64,000 bases of DNA from Bog-756 sp963704585 (GTDB taxonomy: Bacteria; Actinomycetota; Acidimicrobiia; Acidimicrobiales; RAAP-2): contig OY969919.1 in the NCBI GenBank assembly GCA_963704585.1, positions 1,116,001 to 1,180,000 of the forward strand, written 5' to 3'. Below, in pieces: positions 9,405 through 17,042 of the stretch. Under the pieces are notes generated by a model. It saw nothing but the letters and a program-made list of their open reading frames with translations, searched no databases and was not told the DNA's origin. The position numbers and the translations under genes were made by a program. The stretch's first letter is position 1; each line of letters opens with the position of its first letter.

Positions 9405-9507
9405 GAGCGTTCGCCGCGACCCTACCAGCGGTCGGCCCCCGCCGATCCCATGCCCGTGGCGGGGCCGAGGCGCGTCCGGGTCCCCGCGGGACGACCCGCC
9501 GCGGCGC

Positions 9508-9858
9508 TCAGCCTGGCGGCCACGCCATCCCGCGCCCGCCGAGCAGGTGGACGTGGAGGTGCGGCACCGAGTTGAGGGCGTCGGGCCCGACGTTGAGCAC
9601 GAGTCGGTAGCCGTGGTCCTCACCCCCGATCCCCTCGGCGTCGGCCACTGCCTTCGCCGCGAGGAGGAGGGCCGCGACCACGTCCGCGTCCTCGGGCAAC
9701 ACCGTCGACGCGTTCACGATGTGGCGGCGCGGCACGATGAGGACGTGGACCGCGGCCTGCGGGTTGACGTCGCGGAACGCAACGGTGTGCTCGTCGGACC
9801 GCACGATGTCCGCCGGCACGTCGCCCGCGACGATGCCGCAGAAGAGGCAGTCCGCCAC
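9508..9858 (-). CDS. HIT-domain protein (histidine triad nucleotide hydrolase)
   Basis: A 116-residue histidine triad protein of the HINT type. CLFCGIVAG near the N-terminus holds the structural zinc cysteines. The catalytic triad HLHVHLL lies near residue 100, preceded by the conserved LNVGPDALNSVPH stretch. HINT proteins cleave phosphoramidates such as AMP-lysine. It sits 5 bp after the small HTH gene and 100 bp before phoH on the same strand. Confidence 0.93.
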   Translation of the reverse strand: MADCLFCGIVAGDVPADIVRSDEHTVAFRDVNPQAAVHVLIVPRRHIVNASTVLPEDADVVAALLLAAKAVADAEGIGGEDHGYRLVLNVGPDALNSVPHLHVHLLGGRGMAWPPG

Positions 9859-9863
9859 CGCGG

Positions 9864-10133
9864 TCAGCCCGCAGCGGACGACGGCATGCCGTGTGGCGGC
9901 AGGTGGGCCCGCCCGTTCCCCTTGACCTCGGGGTAGAGGTGCTCGAGGCTGCCGGGCGGGATCCGGCTCGCCTCGATGAACCGGTCGACGTCCACCTGCT
10001 GCAGGCGGATCACCCGACCGAACTTGTAGGCCACGAGGTCACCCTCGTCGATGAAGCGGTAGAGGCTGCGCAGCGTGACGCCCAGCCGCTCGGCCGCCTC
10101 CTTCGTGCTCAGCCACGTGATCTGCTCGGTCAC
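9864..10133 (-). CDS. small helix-turn-helix protein (excisionase/BldC-like)
   Basis: An 89-residue DNA-binding protein. The winged HTH of the MerR/excisionase superfamily is clear: WLSTKEAAERLGVTLRSLYR, then a wing-like FGRVIRLQQVDVDRFIEASR. It contains no recombinase-like or effector domain. I choose the GTG at 10133; the upstream in-frame extension is unlike any family member and overlaps the bldD-like gene. Small proteins of this type include BldC, a developmental regulator in Streptomyces, but the similarity I see is to the general fold only. It lies 16 bp after the BldD-like gene. Confidence 0.8.
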   Translation of the reverse strand: MTEQITWLSTKEAAERLGVTLRSLYRFIDEGDLVAYKFGRVIRLQQVDVDRFIEASRIPPGSLEHLYPEVKGNGRAHLPPHGMPSSAAG

Positions 10134-10149
10134 GCCGGACGCTCCCCGG

Positions 10150-10746
10150 TCACGACGCGTCGACGAGCAGCCCGAGCTCGTCGAGACGGGCACCCATCGA
10201 GTCGGGGGTCACGCCGAAGAGGCAGGCGATCGCACGGACGTCCTCGGCCCGGATGGTGATCATCCGACCGTTGAAGTCCTGCCGGTGGACCTGGATCATG
10301 CTGAGGAAGCGGCGCAGGAGGTCGCGCTCGGGACCGCTCACCGTGTGGAGCTTGGTGAGGTCGATCGCGACCCGCTCGGCCCCCGCACCGGCCTGGATCG
10401 CGCGCCGGGCCGCGAGCGGCACCACGTCCTCGCTCGCCCCGCCGTTGCCCCACCGGGCGACCGCCGCCTCGTCGGGCGGCAGCAGCTGGTCGACCGGCAC
10501 GTCGTAGAGCTTGGCGAGGCGCTGGAGCCGGGGGACCGAGATCGCCCGTTCTCCGCGCTCGTAGGCGCCGAGCACCGAGGCCTTGAACTCCTGCTCGGAC
10601 ATGGCCTCGACGGCCTGCAGCGAGAGGCGCATCTGCTTGCGCATCGCCCGCAGCCGCGACCCCACGGCCCGGGCGTACGCGATCCTGGCAGCCTCTTCCT
10701 GCTCGTCCTCTTCGATGACGTCGAGACTCTTGTCGATCACCGACAT
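10150..10746 (-). CDS. bldD: BldD-like transcriptional regulator with c-di-GMP motif
   Basis: A 198-residue regulator. The N-terminal XRE-type HTH (residues 29-88) includes RLRAMRKQMRLSLQAVE and LGAYERGERAISVPRLQRL, which match the BldD DNA-binding domain closely. The C-terminal domain retains HRQDFNGRMITIRAED. Arg155-x-Asp157, eight residues, then Arg166-x-x-Asp169 fits the RxD-x8-RxxD signature with which Streptomyces BldD binds tetrameric c-di-GMP. ATG at 10746 follows a strong GGAGG at 6 nt. A 25-residue acidic N-terminal arm and a middle linker are longer than in Streptomyces. It is separated from rsmE by 184 bp, so it may have its own promoter. Confidence 0.85.
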   Translation of the reverse strand: MSVIDKSLDVIEEDEQEEAARIAYARAVGSRLRAMRKQMRLSLQAVEAMSEQEFKASVLGAYERGERAISVPRLQRLAKLYDVPVDQLLPPDEAAVARWGNGGASEDVVPLAARRAIQAGAGAERVAIDLTKLHTVSGPERDLLRRFLSMIQVHRQDFNGRMITIRAEDVRAIACLFGVTPDSMGARLDELGLLVDAS

Positions 10747-10930
10747 GTCAACCTCCGCTGCTCCCCACCGATCGCCCCCCGAGCTCCGGTGCTCCCTCAC
10801 TGTCGGAGGCGCACGTCCGGTCCCTCCGTGCTGACAGCCGGTCCGACCGGTCTTCCCGGCCGTCTGGCTGCCACTGTCCTGCTCATCAGGACGCCCTGCC
10901 TCTCTGTGTAGTCTTGCTCACGGAGCGTGG

Positions 10931-11701
10931 TTATGCAAGCGGACCCACCACTCCGCTCCGGAGCGCGCCGAGCAGGGCGCCGGCCGTCACCGCGGCCGTC
11001 TCGGCCCGCAGGACCGTGGGTCCGAGCCCCACGGTCCCTGGATATCGGTCCAGCTCAGCCTCTTCCCAGCCGCCTTCGGGCCCGATCACGACGACCGGCG
11101 CGGCGAGTGAGGGGGGAGGTCCGCCCGGGTGTGCGAGACACGGCTCGACACCGACCGCTTCACCGAGTCCGTCGAAGGTGGCGACCGGGTCGACCTCGGG
11201 CAGACGGACCCGCCGGCACTGGGCCGCCGCCTCTCTCGCCACTCGCCGCAGCCGCTCGACGGCGCGGCGCGCGCGCTCGCCTTCCCAACGCACGACCGAG
11301 CGTGCGCAGGTGACGGGCACGATGCGGTCGATCCCGAGCTCGGTGAGCTTCTGGACCACCCACTCGGGGCGGTCACCCTTGGCCGGCGCGAAAGCCACGG
11401 TGAGGGCGGGCTCGAGCCGACGCTCGGTCACGGGCTCGCCGTCGACGACGAGGACCTCGGCGGGATCGGGGCCGCGACCCGTCGCCGTGGCGGGACCGAT
11501 CCGGCACGGCACCCACCACCCGGCGCCGTCGGACGCCACGACCGCCTCCCCCGGACGGAGACGGAGCACGTCGAGCAGGTGGTGGGTGTCGGCCGCCGAG
11601 AGCACCGGTTCGGCCGCGTCGTCGACGAAGACCATCGCCGCGGCCGCGACGAGGCGGGGGTCGGGTCCGCCGGGTGCCGCACCGCCGGGGTGGGCGGCCA
11701 C
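10931..11701 (-). CDS. rsmE: 16S rRNA (uracil1498-N3)-methyltransferase RsmE
   Basis: A 256-residue SPOUT methyltransferase. The PUA-like N-terminus has DTHHLLDVLRLRPGE and the catalytic half has AFAPAKGDRPEWVVQKLTEL and VVVIGPEGGWEEAEL, which form the knotted SAM site. It methylates U1498 in the decoding region of 16S rRNA. The GTG at 11701 lies 2 bp after dnaJ, giving the usual hrcA-dnaJ-rsmE order. A later ATG at VFVDDAAEP is a possible alternative start. Confidence 0.93.
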   Translation of the reverse strand: MAAHPGGAAPGGPDPRLVAAAAMVFVDDAAEPVLSAADTHHLLDVLRLRPGEAVVASDGAGWWVPCRIGPATATGRGPDPAEVLVVDGEPVTERRLEPALTVAFAPAKGDRPEWVVQKLTELGIDRIVPVTCARSVVRWEGERARRAVERLRRVAREAAAQCRRVRLPEVDPVATFDGLGEAVGVEPCLAHPGGPPPSLAAPVVVIGPEGGWEEAELDRYPGTVGLGPTVLRAETAAVTAGALLGALRSGVVGPLA

Positions 11702-11703
11702 GC

Positions 11704-12837
11704 TCAGCTCAGGGCCGTGCGGATCTTGGAGAGGAAGCCCTCGGGCTGCGGCGCCGCGCCGAGCTCCTCGCCGCGGCTCGCGGCGAGCTCGGCGAGCAGC
11801 GCCTTCTGGTGGTCGTCGAGCCCGGTCGGTGTGTCGACCTGCACGTGGACGAAGAGGTCGCCGCGGCCCCGGCCCTTGAGCTTCGGGACGCCGAGGCCCT
11901 TGAGCTGGAGGACCGCGCCCGACTGGGTGCCCGCGGCGATCGCAAGGTCGCGCGGCTCGTCCACGGTCTCGAAGGCGATGGAGCCCCCGAGGGCGGCGAG
12001 CGAGACGGGGACGTGGGCGACGGCGTGGAGGTCCACGCCCGAGCGCTCGAAGACCGGGTCCGGTGCGACGGTGATGTGCACGAAGAGCGCGCCGTTCGGT
12101 CCGCCGCGGAAGCCGGCCGGACCGTGCCCCGCGAGCCGCAGGGTCGACCCGTCGTCGACGCCCGCGGGGATCTCGACGGTCAGGGTGCGGTCCTCGGCGC
12201 GCCGGCCCTCGCCGCCGCAGTCGGGGCAGGGGCTCTCGATCGACTGGCCGGTCCCCTGGCACCGCGTGCAGGGCACCGCCGTGATGACCTGGCCGAGGAT
12301 CGACTGGCGAACGCGGCGCAGCTCACCGGTGCCCCCGCACTCGGCGCAGCGCACAGCGGCGGTTCCCGGCCTGGCCCCGGACCCCTCGCAGGTGTCGCAG
12401 TGGACCGGGGTGCGGACGTCGACCTGCCGGTGGACGCCGAAGACGGCCTCGCGGAAGGTGAGTCGGAGCACCAGCTCGGCGTCTGGTCCCGGGACCGGGC
12501 CGCTGCGCCGGCTCCGGCCCGCGTTCGCGCCGGCCCCGCCGAAGAAGGCCTCGAAGAGGTCGCCGAGCCCGCCGCCGAACGGATCGCCGGGCGCGCCGCC
12601 GGCCGCAGGGCCGAAGACCCCCTCAGGACCGAAGCGGTCGTAGCGGGCCCGTCGCTCGGGGTCTCGCAGCACCTCGTAGGCGAGGCTCACCTCCTTGAAC
12701 TGCTCGCTGGTCTCGCTCCCCTCTTCGCTCGTGTCGGGGTGGAACTCACGCGCCTTCGCGCGATAGGCGCGCTTGAGCTCCTCGTCGGAGGCGTCGCGGC
12801 GCACCCCGAGGATCTCGTAGAGGTCGGCCGTCGTCAT
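11704..12837 (-). CDS. dnaJ: chaperone DnaJ
   Basis: A 377-residue type I J-protein. The J domain (residues 5-68) contains the HPD tripeptide. A Gly/Phe-rich region follows (GGLGDLFEAFFGGAG). The zinc domain has four CxxCxGxG repeats: CDTCEGSG, CAECGGTG, CTRCQGTG and CPDCGGEG. A C-terminal substrate-binding region completes it. It stimulates DnaK ATPase and delivers unfolded clients. It lies downstream of hrcA under the CIRCE element, so heat induction through HrcA is expected. Confidence 0.97.
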   Translation of the reverse strand: MTTADLYEILGVRRDASDEELKRAYRAKAREFHPDTSEEGSETSEQFKEVSLAYEVLRDPERRARYDRFGPEGVFGPAAGGAPGDPFGGGLGDLFEAFFGGAGANAGRSRRSGPVPGPDAELVLRLTFREAVFGVHRQVDVRTPVHCDTCEGSGARPGTAAVRCAECGGTGELRRVRQSILGQVITAVPCTRCQGTGQSIESPCPDCGGEGRRAEDRTLTVEIPAGVDDGSTLRLAGHGPAGFRGGPNGALFVHITVAPDPVFERSGVDLHAVAHVPVSLAALGGSIAFETVDEPRDLAIAAGTQSGAVLQLKGLGVPKLKGRGRGDLFVHVQVDTPTGLDDHQKALLAELAASRGEELGAAPQPEGFLSKIRTALS

Positions 12838-12856
12838 CGGGCGGATCCTCCCGCGC

Positions 12857-14041
12857 TCACCGGTTCGCCTCGGTCAGGCGCTCGGTCAGGCGATCGCCGA
12901 CCACCTTGGCGGCGGCGAGCGCGAGCGGGTAGTTCATCCGGGTCGGGCCGAGGAGCCCGATCGTGCCGGCGCCCTCCCCCTCCGCCGAGAAGGGCATCAC
13001 CACAATCGCGCACGAGGCGAGCGGCTCGACGCCGTGCTCGGCGCCGATCGCGACCGAGAGTCCGGTGTCGAGGACGTCGCGCAGAAGGGTCACCACGACG
13101 AGCTGCTGCTCGAGGATGGTCAGCACCGATCGCACGGTCTCCACCGCGTCGAAGGCGGCTGCCATGCGCGACGACCCGCCGACGAATACCTGTTCGACCG
13201 CGTCGGCACTGCCGAGCGTCCGCAGCGCCCCGACACCGGCCGCGAGCACCCCGTCGACGGCCGGGTCGCCCGACGGAGCCGCCGCTGCCGGCACCGAGCT
13301 GAGCGGCCTGCCGAGCACGTGGGCCGCGAGCCGTGCGCCCGCGTCGGCGAGGCGCTCGTCGTCGACCTCGTCGGCGAGCTCGATCGACTGCTTCTGGACG
13401 GCGCCGTCGGCGAGCACCACCACGAGCAGGGCGTGGCGCGCGCCGAGCGCGACGAGCTGCACCGACCGGACGGCGGCGGACTCGTGGGACGGCCCCATGA
13501 TCATCGCCGCGCAGTCGGTCAGGTCCGCGAGGAGGCCCGAGGTCCGCTCGAGCATGAGCTCGATCTCGCCGTGAGCGGCGTCGAAGAAGGTGCGGACCTG
13601 CTGGCGGCCGACGGGGTCGAGCGTGCCGGGTCCGGCCAGGTGGTCGACGAAGAAGCGGTAGCCCTTGTCGGTCGGGATGCGACCGGCGGAGGTGTGCGGC
13701 TGCATGAGAAAGCCGTCGCGCTCGAGGGACGCCATGTCGGAGCGGACGGTCGCGGACGAGACACTGACGCCCGGGGCGCCGGCCACGTGCTGCGAGCCGA
13801 CGGGCTGTGCCGTCCCGATGTACTCGTGGACGATCGCGTTGAGGACCGCGGCCTTGCGGGCGTCGAGCTCCGAAGCGCCCGGAGACAGCGCATGGTCGCC
13901 CGGCTCGTCCCTGACGGGCCGGTTCCTCCCCGGACCCTCCCTGCTCGGCGTGTCTCTGCTCGGCGTGTCTCTGCTCGGCGTGTCTCTGCTCGGCGTGTCC
14001 CTGGTCGGCGTGTCCTTGGTCGGCGTGTCCTTGGTCGGCAT
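12857..14041 (-). CDS. hrcA: heat-inducible transcription repressor HrcA with N-terminal repeats
   Basis: A 394-residue HrcA. The winged HTH begins at about residue 59 (LDARKAAVLNAIVHEYI) and includes SATVRSDMASLERDGFLMQP and HTSAGRIPTDKGYRFFVD. The GAF-like and insert domains follow and end LALAAAKVVGDRLTERL. HrcA represses chaperone operons at CIRCE. The start is unusual. The only convincing initiator is the ATG at 14041, just after GAGGGA, which gives a 58-residue extension. This opens with seven pentapeptide repeats (TKDTP/SRDTP type) absent from typical HrcA. The CIRCE lies 64 bp upstream of that ATG, consistent with autoregulation. Confidence 0.92.
   Translation of the reverse strand: MPTKDTPTKDTPTRDTPSRDTPSRDTPSRDTPSREGPGRNRPVRDEPGDHALSPGASELDARKAAVLNAIVHEYIGTAQPVGSQHVAGAPGVSVSSATVRSDMASLERDGFLMQPHTSAGRIPTDKGYRFFVDHLAGPGTLDPVGRQQVRTFFDAAHGEIELMLERTSGLLADLTDCAAMIMGPSHESAAVRSVQLVALGARHALLVVVLADGAVQKQSIELADEVDDERLADAGARLAAHVLGRPLSSVPAAAAPSGDPAVDGVLAAGVGALRTLGSADAVEQVFVGGSSRMAAAFDAVETVRSVLTILEQQLVVVTLLRDVLDTGLSVAIGAEHGVEPLASCAIVVMPFSAEGEGAGTIGLLGPTRMNYPLALAAAKVVGDRLTERLTEANR
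13936..14040 (-). repeat. seven tandem 15-bp repeats inside the hrcA 5' end
   Basis: Seven head-to-tail 15-bp units run here, of the plus-strand form TGTCTCTGCTCGGCG. Three units are identical, and the outer ones differ by two or three bases, one end reading TGTCCTTGGTCGGCG. The 15-bp period keeps the frame, so the array encodes five-residue repeats of Thr/Ser, Lys/Arg, Asp, Thr and Pro at the start of HrcA. Gain or loss of units would change protein length without frameshift. Confidence 0.95.
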
Positions 14042-14104
14042 GGTCCCTCGCGCCACGTCCCGGCTCCGCGGAGCGCCGCCGGCGGCGGCGCGCGGTCGGG
14101 CGTG

Positions 14105-14131
14105 CTGGCACTCCACTCTAGTGAGTGCTGA
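14105..14131 (-). promoter_or_regulatory. CIRCE element (HrcA operator)
   Basis: On the minus strand the sequence is TCAGCACTC, nine bases, GAGTGCCAG. The CIRCE consensus is TTAGCACTC-N9-GAGTGCTAA; this copy has one mismatch in the first arm and two in the second, with the spacer exactly nine. It lies 64 bp upstream of the hrcA ATG and between hrcA and the DtxR-like gene. It should control hrcA-dnaJ-rsmE. Confidence 0.92.
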
Positions 14132-14178
14132 GCCGATCGGGACTGGCATGCGGCGCATCGGGACGCCGTTCGGGCTGC

Positions 14179-14839
14179 TCAGGCGAGGGCGACGAAGAGC
14201 TGCTCGGTCATGGCCGGACCGATCGCGATGGTGCCCTCCTCCACCACGAGGGTCATCGTGCCGTCGGGCGCACGCGCCTGGATGAGCGCGGTGATCCCGG
14301 GGGTGAGGCCGTGGTCGCCGAGGTAGGTGAGGGAGGCGGCGTCGTGCTCGACGCTCTCGGTGATGCGCTCGAGGCGGACGTGCTCGCCGGGCTGGGCCTC
14401 GGCGAGCCGCCGCTGGGCGGGCGGCACGGCGTCCGCGCCCGGGATCGGGTTGCCGTGCGGGCAGGTCGTGGGATTGCCCAGCAGGACGACGAGGCGCTCC
14501 TCGACGTCGTCGGAGATCACGTGCTCCCACCGCCCGGCCTCGACGTGGGCCTTGTCCCAGTCGAGACCGATGATGTCGACGAGGAGGCGCTCGGCCAGCC
14601 GGTGCTTGCGCACGACCGCCTCGGCCAGCCGCGGCGCCCGCCGGTGTCATCGCGATCCGCCGGTCGGAGCGGGTGATCAGGCCGTCGGCCTCGAGCCGGT
14701 CGAGCATCTCGGAGACCGAGGGCGCCGCCTTGCCGAGCCGCTCGGCGAGGCGGGCCTGGATCACCGGGATCCCCTCCTCCTCGAGGGCGAAGATCGTCTC
14801 GAGATACTCCTCGACCGGCGGGTGGAAGCGGTCAAGCAC
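14179..14839 (-). CDS. DtxR/IdeR-family metalloregulator, frameshifted in this sequence
   Basis: Two frames together make a roughly 219-residue DtxR-family repressor. The first frame starts at a GTG (14839) with EEYLETIFALEEEG and the winged HTH SVSEMLDRLEADGLITRSDR, then MTPAG. The second picks up LAEAVVRKHRLAERLL, the metal/dimerisation domain, and a C-terminal FeoA/SH3-like part. The break lies at about 14629-14640 and is +1 in sign. His and Glu ligands of KHRLAERL and RWEH are kept. The position equal to Cys102 of DtxR is Gly (VEAGRWEH), and that of Met10 is Glu. Metal preference is therefore unclear. The gene may be intact if the extra base is a sequence error. Confidence 0.8.
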
Positions 14840-14899
14840 GCGCCGATCCTACGGCGTCGGGCATCCGCGAGTTTCACCGCCGGCGGTACCGTAGAGCCG

Positions 14900-15277
14900 G
14901 TGGCAGACGAGCCGACAGACGGTGAGGGCATCGACGACCGGTCCCGACCGGGTCGTGACACCGGGGATCCGGACGGTCCGGCGGCCGAGGGCCGGTCGGA
15001 CGACCCCGAGGACGAGGAACCCGGCGATCCGCTGCGGTTCGACACCTGGCGCCGCCGGTCCGCGACCGGCGCCGTGCTGACCGGCATCGCGCTCGGCCTG
15101 CAGCAGGCGCTCACCGACGTCAAGGACCCTCCGGCGATCGTGCTTGAGGCGTCGGGCGAGCCCGAGGACCCGGACGCGCCGATCGACCTCCGGTTCGACC
15201 CGGACGATCCCGCGGGGACCGTCGCGATCATCCGCGACCCGGCACGCGGGCGCGAGGACGGACCGGGAGCGAGCTGA
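14900..15277 (+). CDS. hypothetical acidic protein
   Basis: A 125-residue protein, starting at a GTG, with a long acidic Asp/Glu/Gly/Pro-rich N-terminus (residues 1-45). A more ordered part follows: RFDTWRRRSATGAVLTGIAL, then GLQQALTDVKDPPAIVLEAS, and a C-terminus that reads IDLRFDPDDPAGTVAIIRDP. I recognise no family. The conserved-looking C-terminal half with disordered N-terminus suggests a small cytosolic or membrane-peripheral protein. It is divergent from the DtxR-like gene, and its last 50 bp overlap the convergent PAP2 gene. Confidence 0.6.
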   Translation: MADEPTDGEGIDDRSRPGRDTGDPDGPAAEGRSDDPEDEEPGDPLRFDTWRRRSATGAVLTGIALGLQQALTDVKDPPAIVLEASGEPEDPDAPIDLRFDPDDPAGTVAIIRDPARGREDGPGAS

Positions 15278-15875
15278 CCCACCAGGCGAGCGCGTCGGCG
15301 ACGAGCACCGTGCCGACCCCGAGGGCGAGGCCGGCCAGCGCGTCGGTCGGGAAGTGCCAGCGCAGCGCGGTGACGGCGACCGTCATCCAGAGCGCGTATG
15401 CGGTTGCAACCACCGCGACCGGAACGCGGGCGGCGGCGGGCGCCGCGAGGACGGCGGCACAGCCCAGCGCGGCCGCGCCGACGGTCGAGCCCGAGGGATA
15501 GGAGAGCGCGGCGCCGAGGGTTCGGCCGACCAGCGGCTTCGCGACCTCCTCGCAGACGGCCATCGCGACGACCGGACCAGCCACGCAGGCGAGCGCGCGC
15601 GGGCGGTCACGGCGCCAGACCAGGGCGCCGCACACCACCGAGCCCGCGACCACGACCCAGGGCGACCGCAGGTGGGTGACGGCGGTGTACGCGCGACTGT
15701 GCGAACCCGCGACGACGTCGAAGAGCCATCCGTCGACGGCACCGGCCGACGGGCGGAACGCGAGGTAGAGCCCGAGGCACACGACCGACACGAGGAGGGA
15801 TCCGCCGACGGTCGCCTCGACCACCGCGGCCCGGGCCCGATGCCCGTACCCGCGGTCTCCCGCGCCGCCAACCAT
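15228..15875 (-). CDS. PAP2-family membrane phosphatase-like protein
   Basis: A 215-residue protein with about five to six membrane segments and the PAP2 layout. Motif 1 is KPLVGRTLG, motif 2 reads YPSGST, and motif 3 is ALRWHFPTDALAG. PAP2 enzymes dephosphorylate lipid phosphates such as undecaprenyl or phosphatidylglycerol phosphates. The usual catalytic His of motif 2 (PSGH) is Ser here, while the His and Asp of motif 3 remain, so activity is uncertain. ATG at 15875 is preferred over upstream in-frame codons because it directly precedes a short basic segment before helix 1. It sits at the edge of the polysaccharide block. Confidence 0.8.
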   Translation of the reverse strand: MVGGAGDRGYGHRARAAVVEATVGGSLLVSVVCLGLYLAFRPSAGAVDGWLFDVVAGSHSRAYTAVTHLRSPWVVVAGSVVCGALVWRRDRPRALACVAGPVVAMAVCEEVAKPLVGRTLGAALSYPSGSTVGAAALGCAAVLAAPAAARVPVAVVATAYALWMTVAVTALRWHFPTDALAGLALGVGTVLVADALAWWVSSLPVRPRARVPGRG

Positions 15876-15954
15876 CACCCGGTCACGGTACCGGCCTCGG
15901 TGCCGGATCGGCCCGCGGCCCGGGCCACGCGAACGGTGAACGGTAACGTGGCCC

Positions 15955-17005
15955 ATGCGCACCCGCCTCGCGCTCGTCTCGCTCGCGTCCGGGGAGCCGA
16001 TGGGCCAGCAGGTCTACGAGCGCGAGCTCGCACGTCGGGCCGCCGGCGAGCTCGGCGGAGGGTGGCGGGTCGACCGGATCGAGGTCCGCACGCTCCGCTC
16101 CCCGCTCGCGGGCACGGCGCGGGTGCCCTCGCGGCTCCTCGTCGGGACGTCGCCTGCACTGCGCCGCGCCGCCGGCCGCGTCCTCTACCGCGGCCACGAC
16201 GTGGTGCACCGGCTCGACCTCCGGCTGCCACCGGCTCCGGCGCCCGAAGTGCTCACCGTCCACGACGTGGTGCCCTGGCGGTTCCCCGACGAGGGACGCC
16301 CGCCGGCCGACGCGGTGCCGACGGCTCGCAGGGCTGCCGCGGTGGTCTGTCCGTCGCGCTTCGCGGCCGCCGAGGTCGCCGAATGCCTCGGGATCCCGGC
16401 ACCGGTCGCCATCCCGAACGGCGTCGACCCTGCGTTCTTCGACGCGGCGCCGCTGCCGGAGGAGGAGCTCGCATCCCTCGGCATCACGCGTCCCTTCGTG
16501 CTGCACACGGGCGGCTGCACGCGGCGGAAGAACCTCGCCGGCCTGGCGGCGGCCTGGCCGAGGGTGCTGGCCGCGCATCCCGACGCGCTCCTCGTGCTGC
16601 TCGGCCCACCGCGACGAGCGACGCGACCGGCTCTTCGCACCGCTCCCCGGCACCGTGCGTATCGGGCGGGTCGACGACTCGACGGTGCGCGGCGTCATGG
16701 CCGCGGCCTCGTGCGTGGTGGTCCCCTCGCTCTACGAGGGGTTCGGCCTGCCGGCGCTCGAGGGGATGGCCGCCGGGGTGCCGGTGGTCGCCGCGGACCG
16801 GAGCTCGCTCCCCGAGGTCTGCGGGGACGCCGCCCTCCTCGTCGAACCCGACGCCGAGGGCCTGGCCGCCGGAGTGGCGGCCGCGCTCGACCGCGGCTCG
16901 GCGATCGAGGCGATGGTCGGCCGTGCCGCGGCGCGGGCCGCGACGTTCACCTGGGAGGTGAGCGTCGCCGCGCACGCCGAGCTCTGGCGGGTGCACGCGG
17001 CATGA
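15955..17005 (+). CDS. GT4-type glycosyltransferase, frameshifted in this sequence
   Basis: Two frames form one GT-B glycosyltransferase of about 350 residues. The first carries the acceptor domain and FVLHTGGCTRRKNLAGLAAA. The second, from about 16610, reads HRDERRDRLFAPLPGTVRIG, then VVPSLYEGFGLPALEGMAAG with the E-x7-E nucleotide-sugar signature of GT4. The break at 16603-16610 is +1. The product would transfer a sugar from a nucleotide donor to a surface glycan in the cytoplasm. It is followed by a second GT4 gene 37 bp later. Confidence 0.85.
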
Positions 17006-17042
17006 TCGGGAACAGGCGAGCCGGCGCGGCACGGGTGCGGGG

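Noticed and set aside
9864..10133. Phage excisionase marking a prophage
   Set aside because: It lies among housekeeping genes, with no integrase or phage genes nearby; the fold is shared with chromosomal regulators.
13936..14040. CRISPR-like array
   Set aside because: The units are contiguous 15-bp repeats without spacers and lie in frame inside hrcA.
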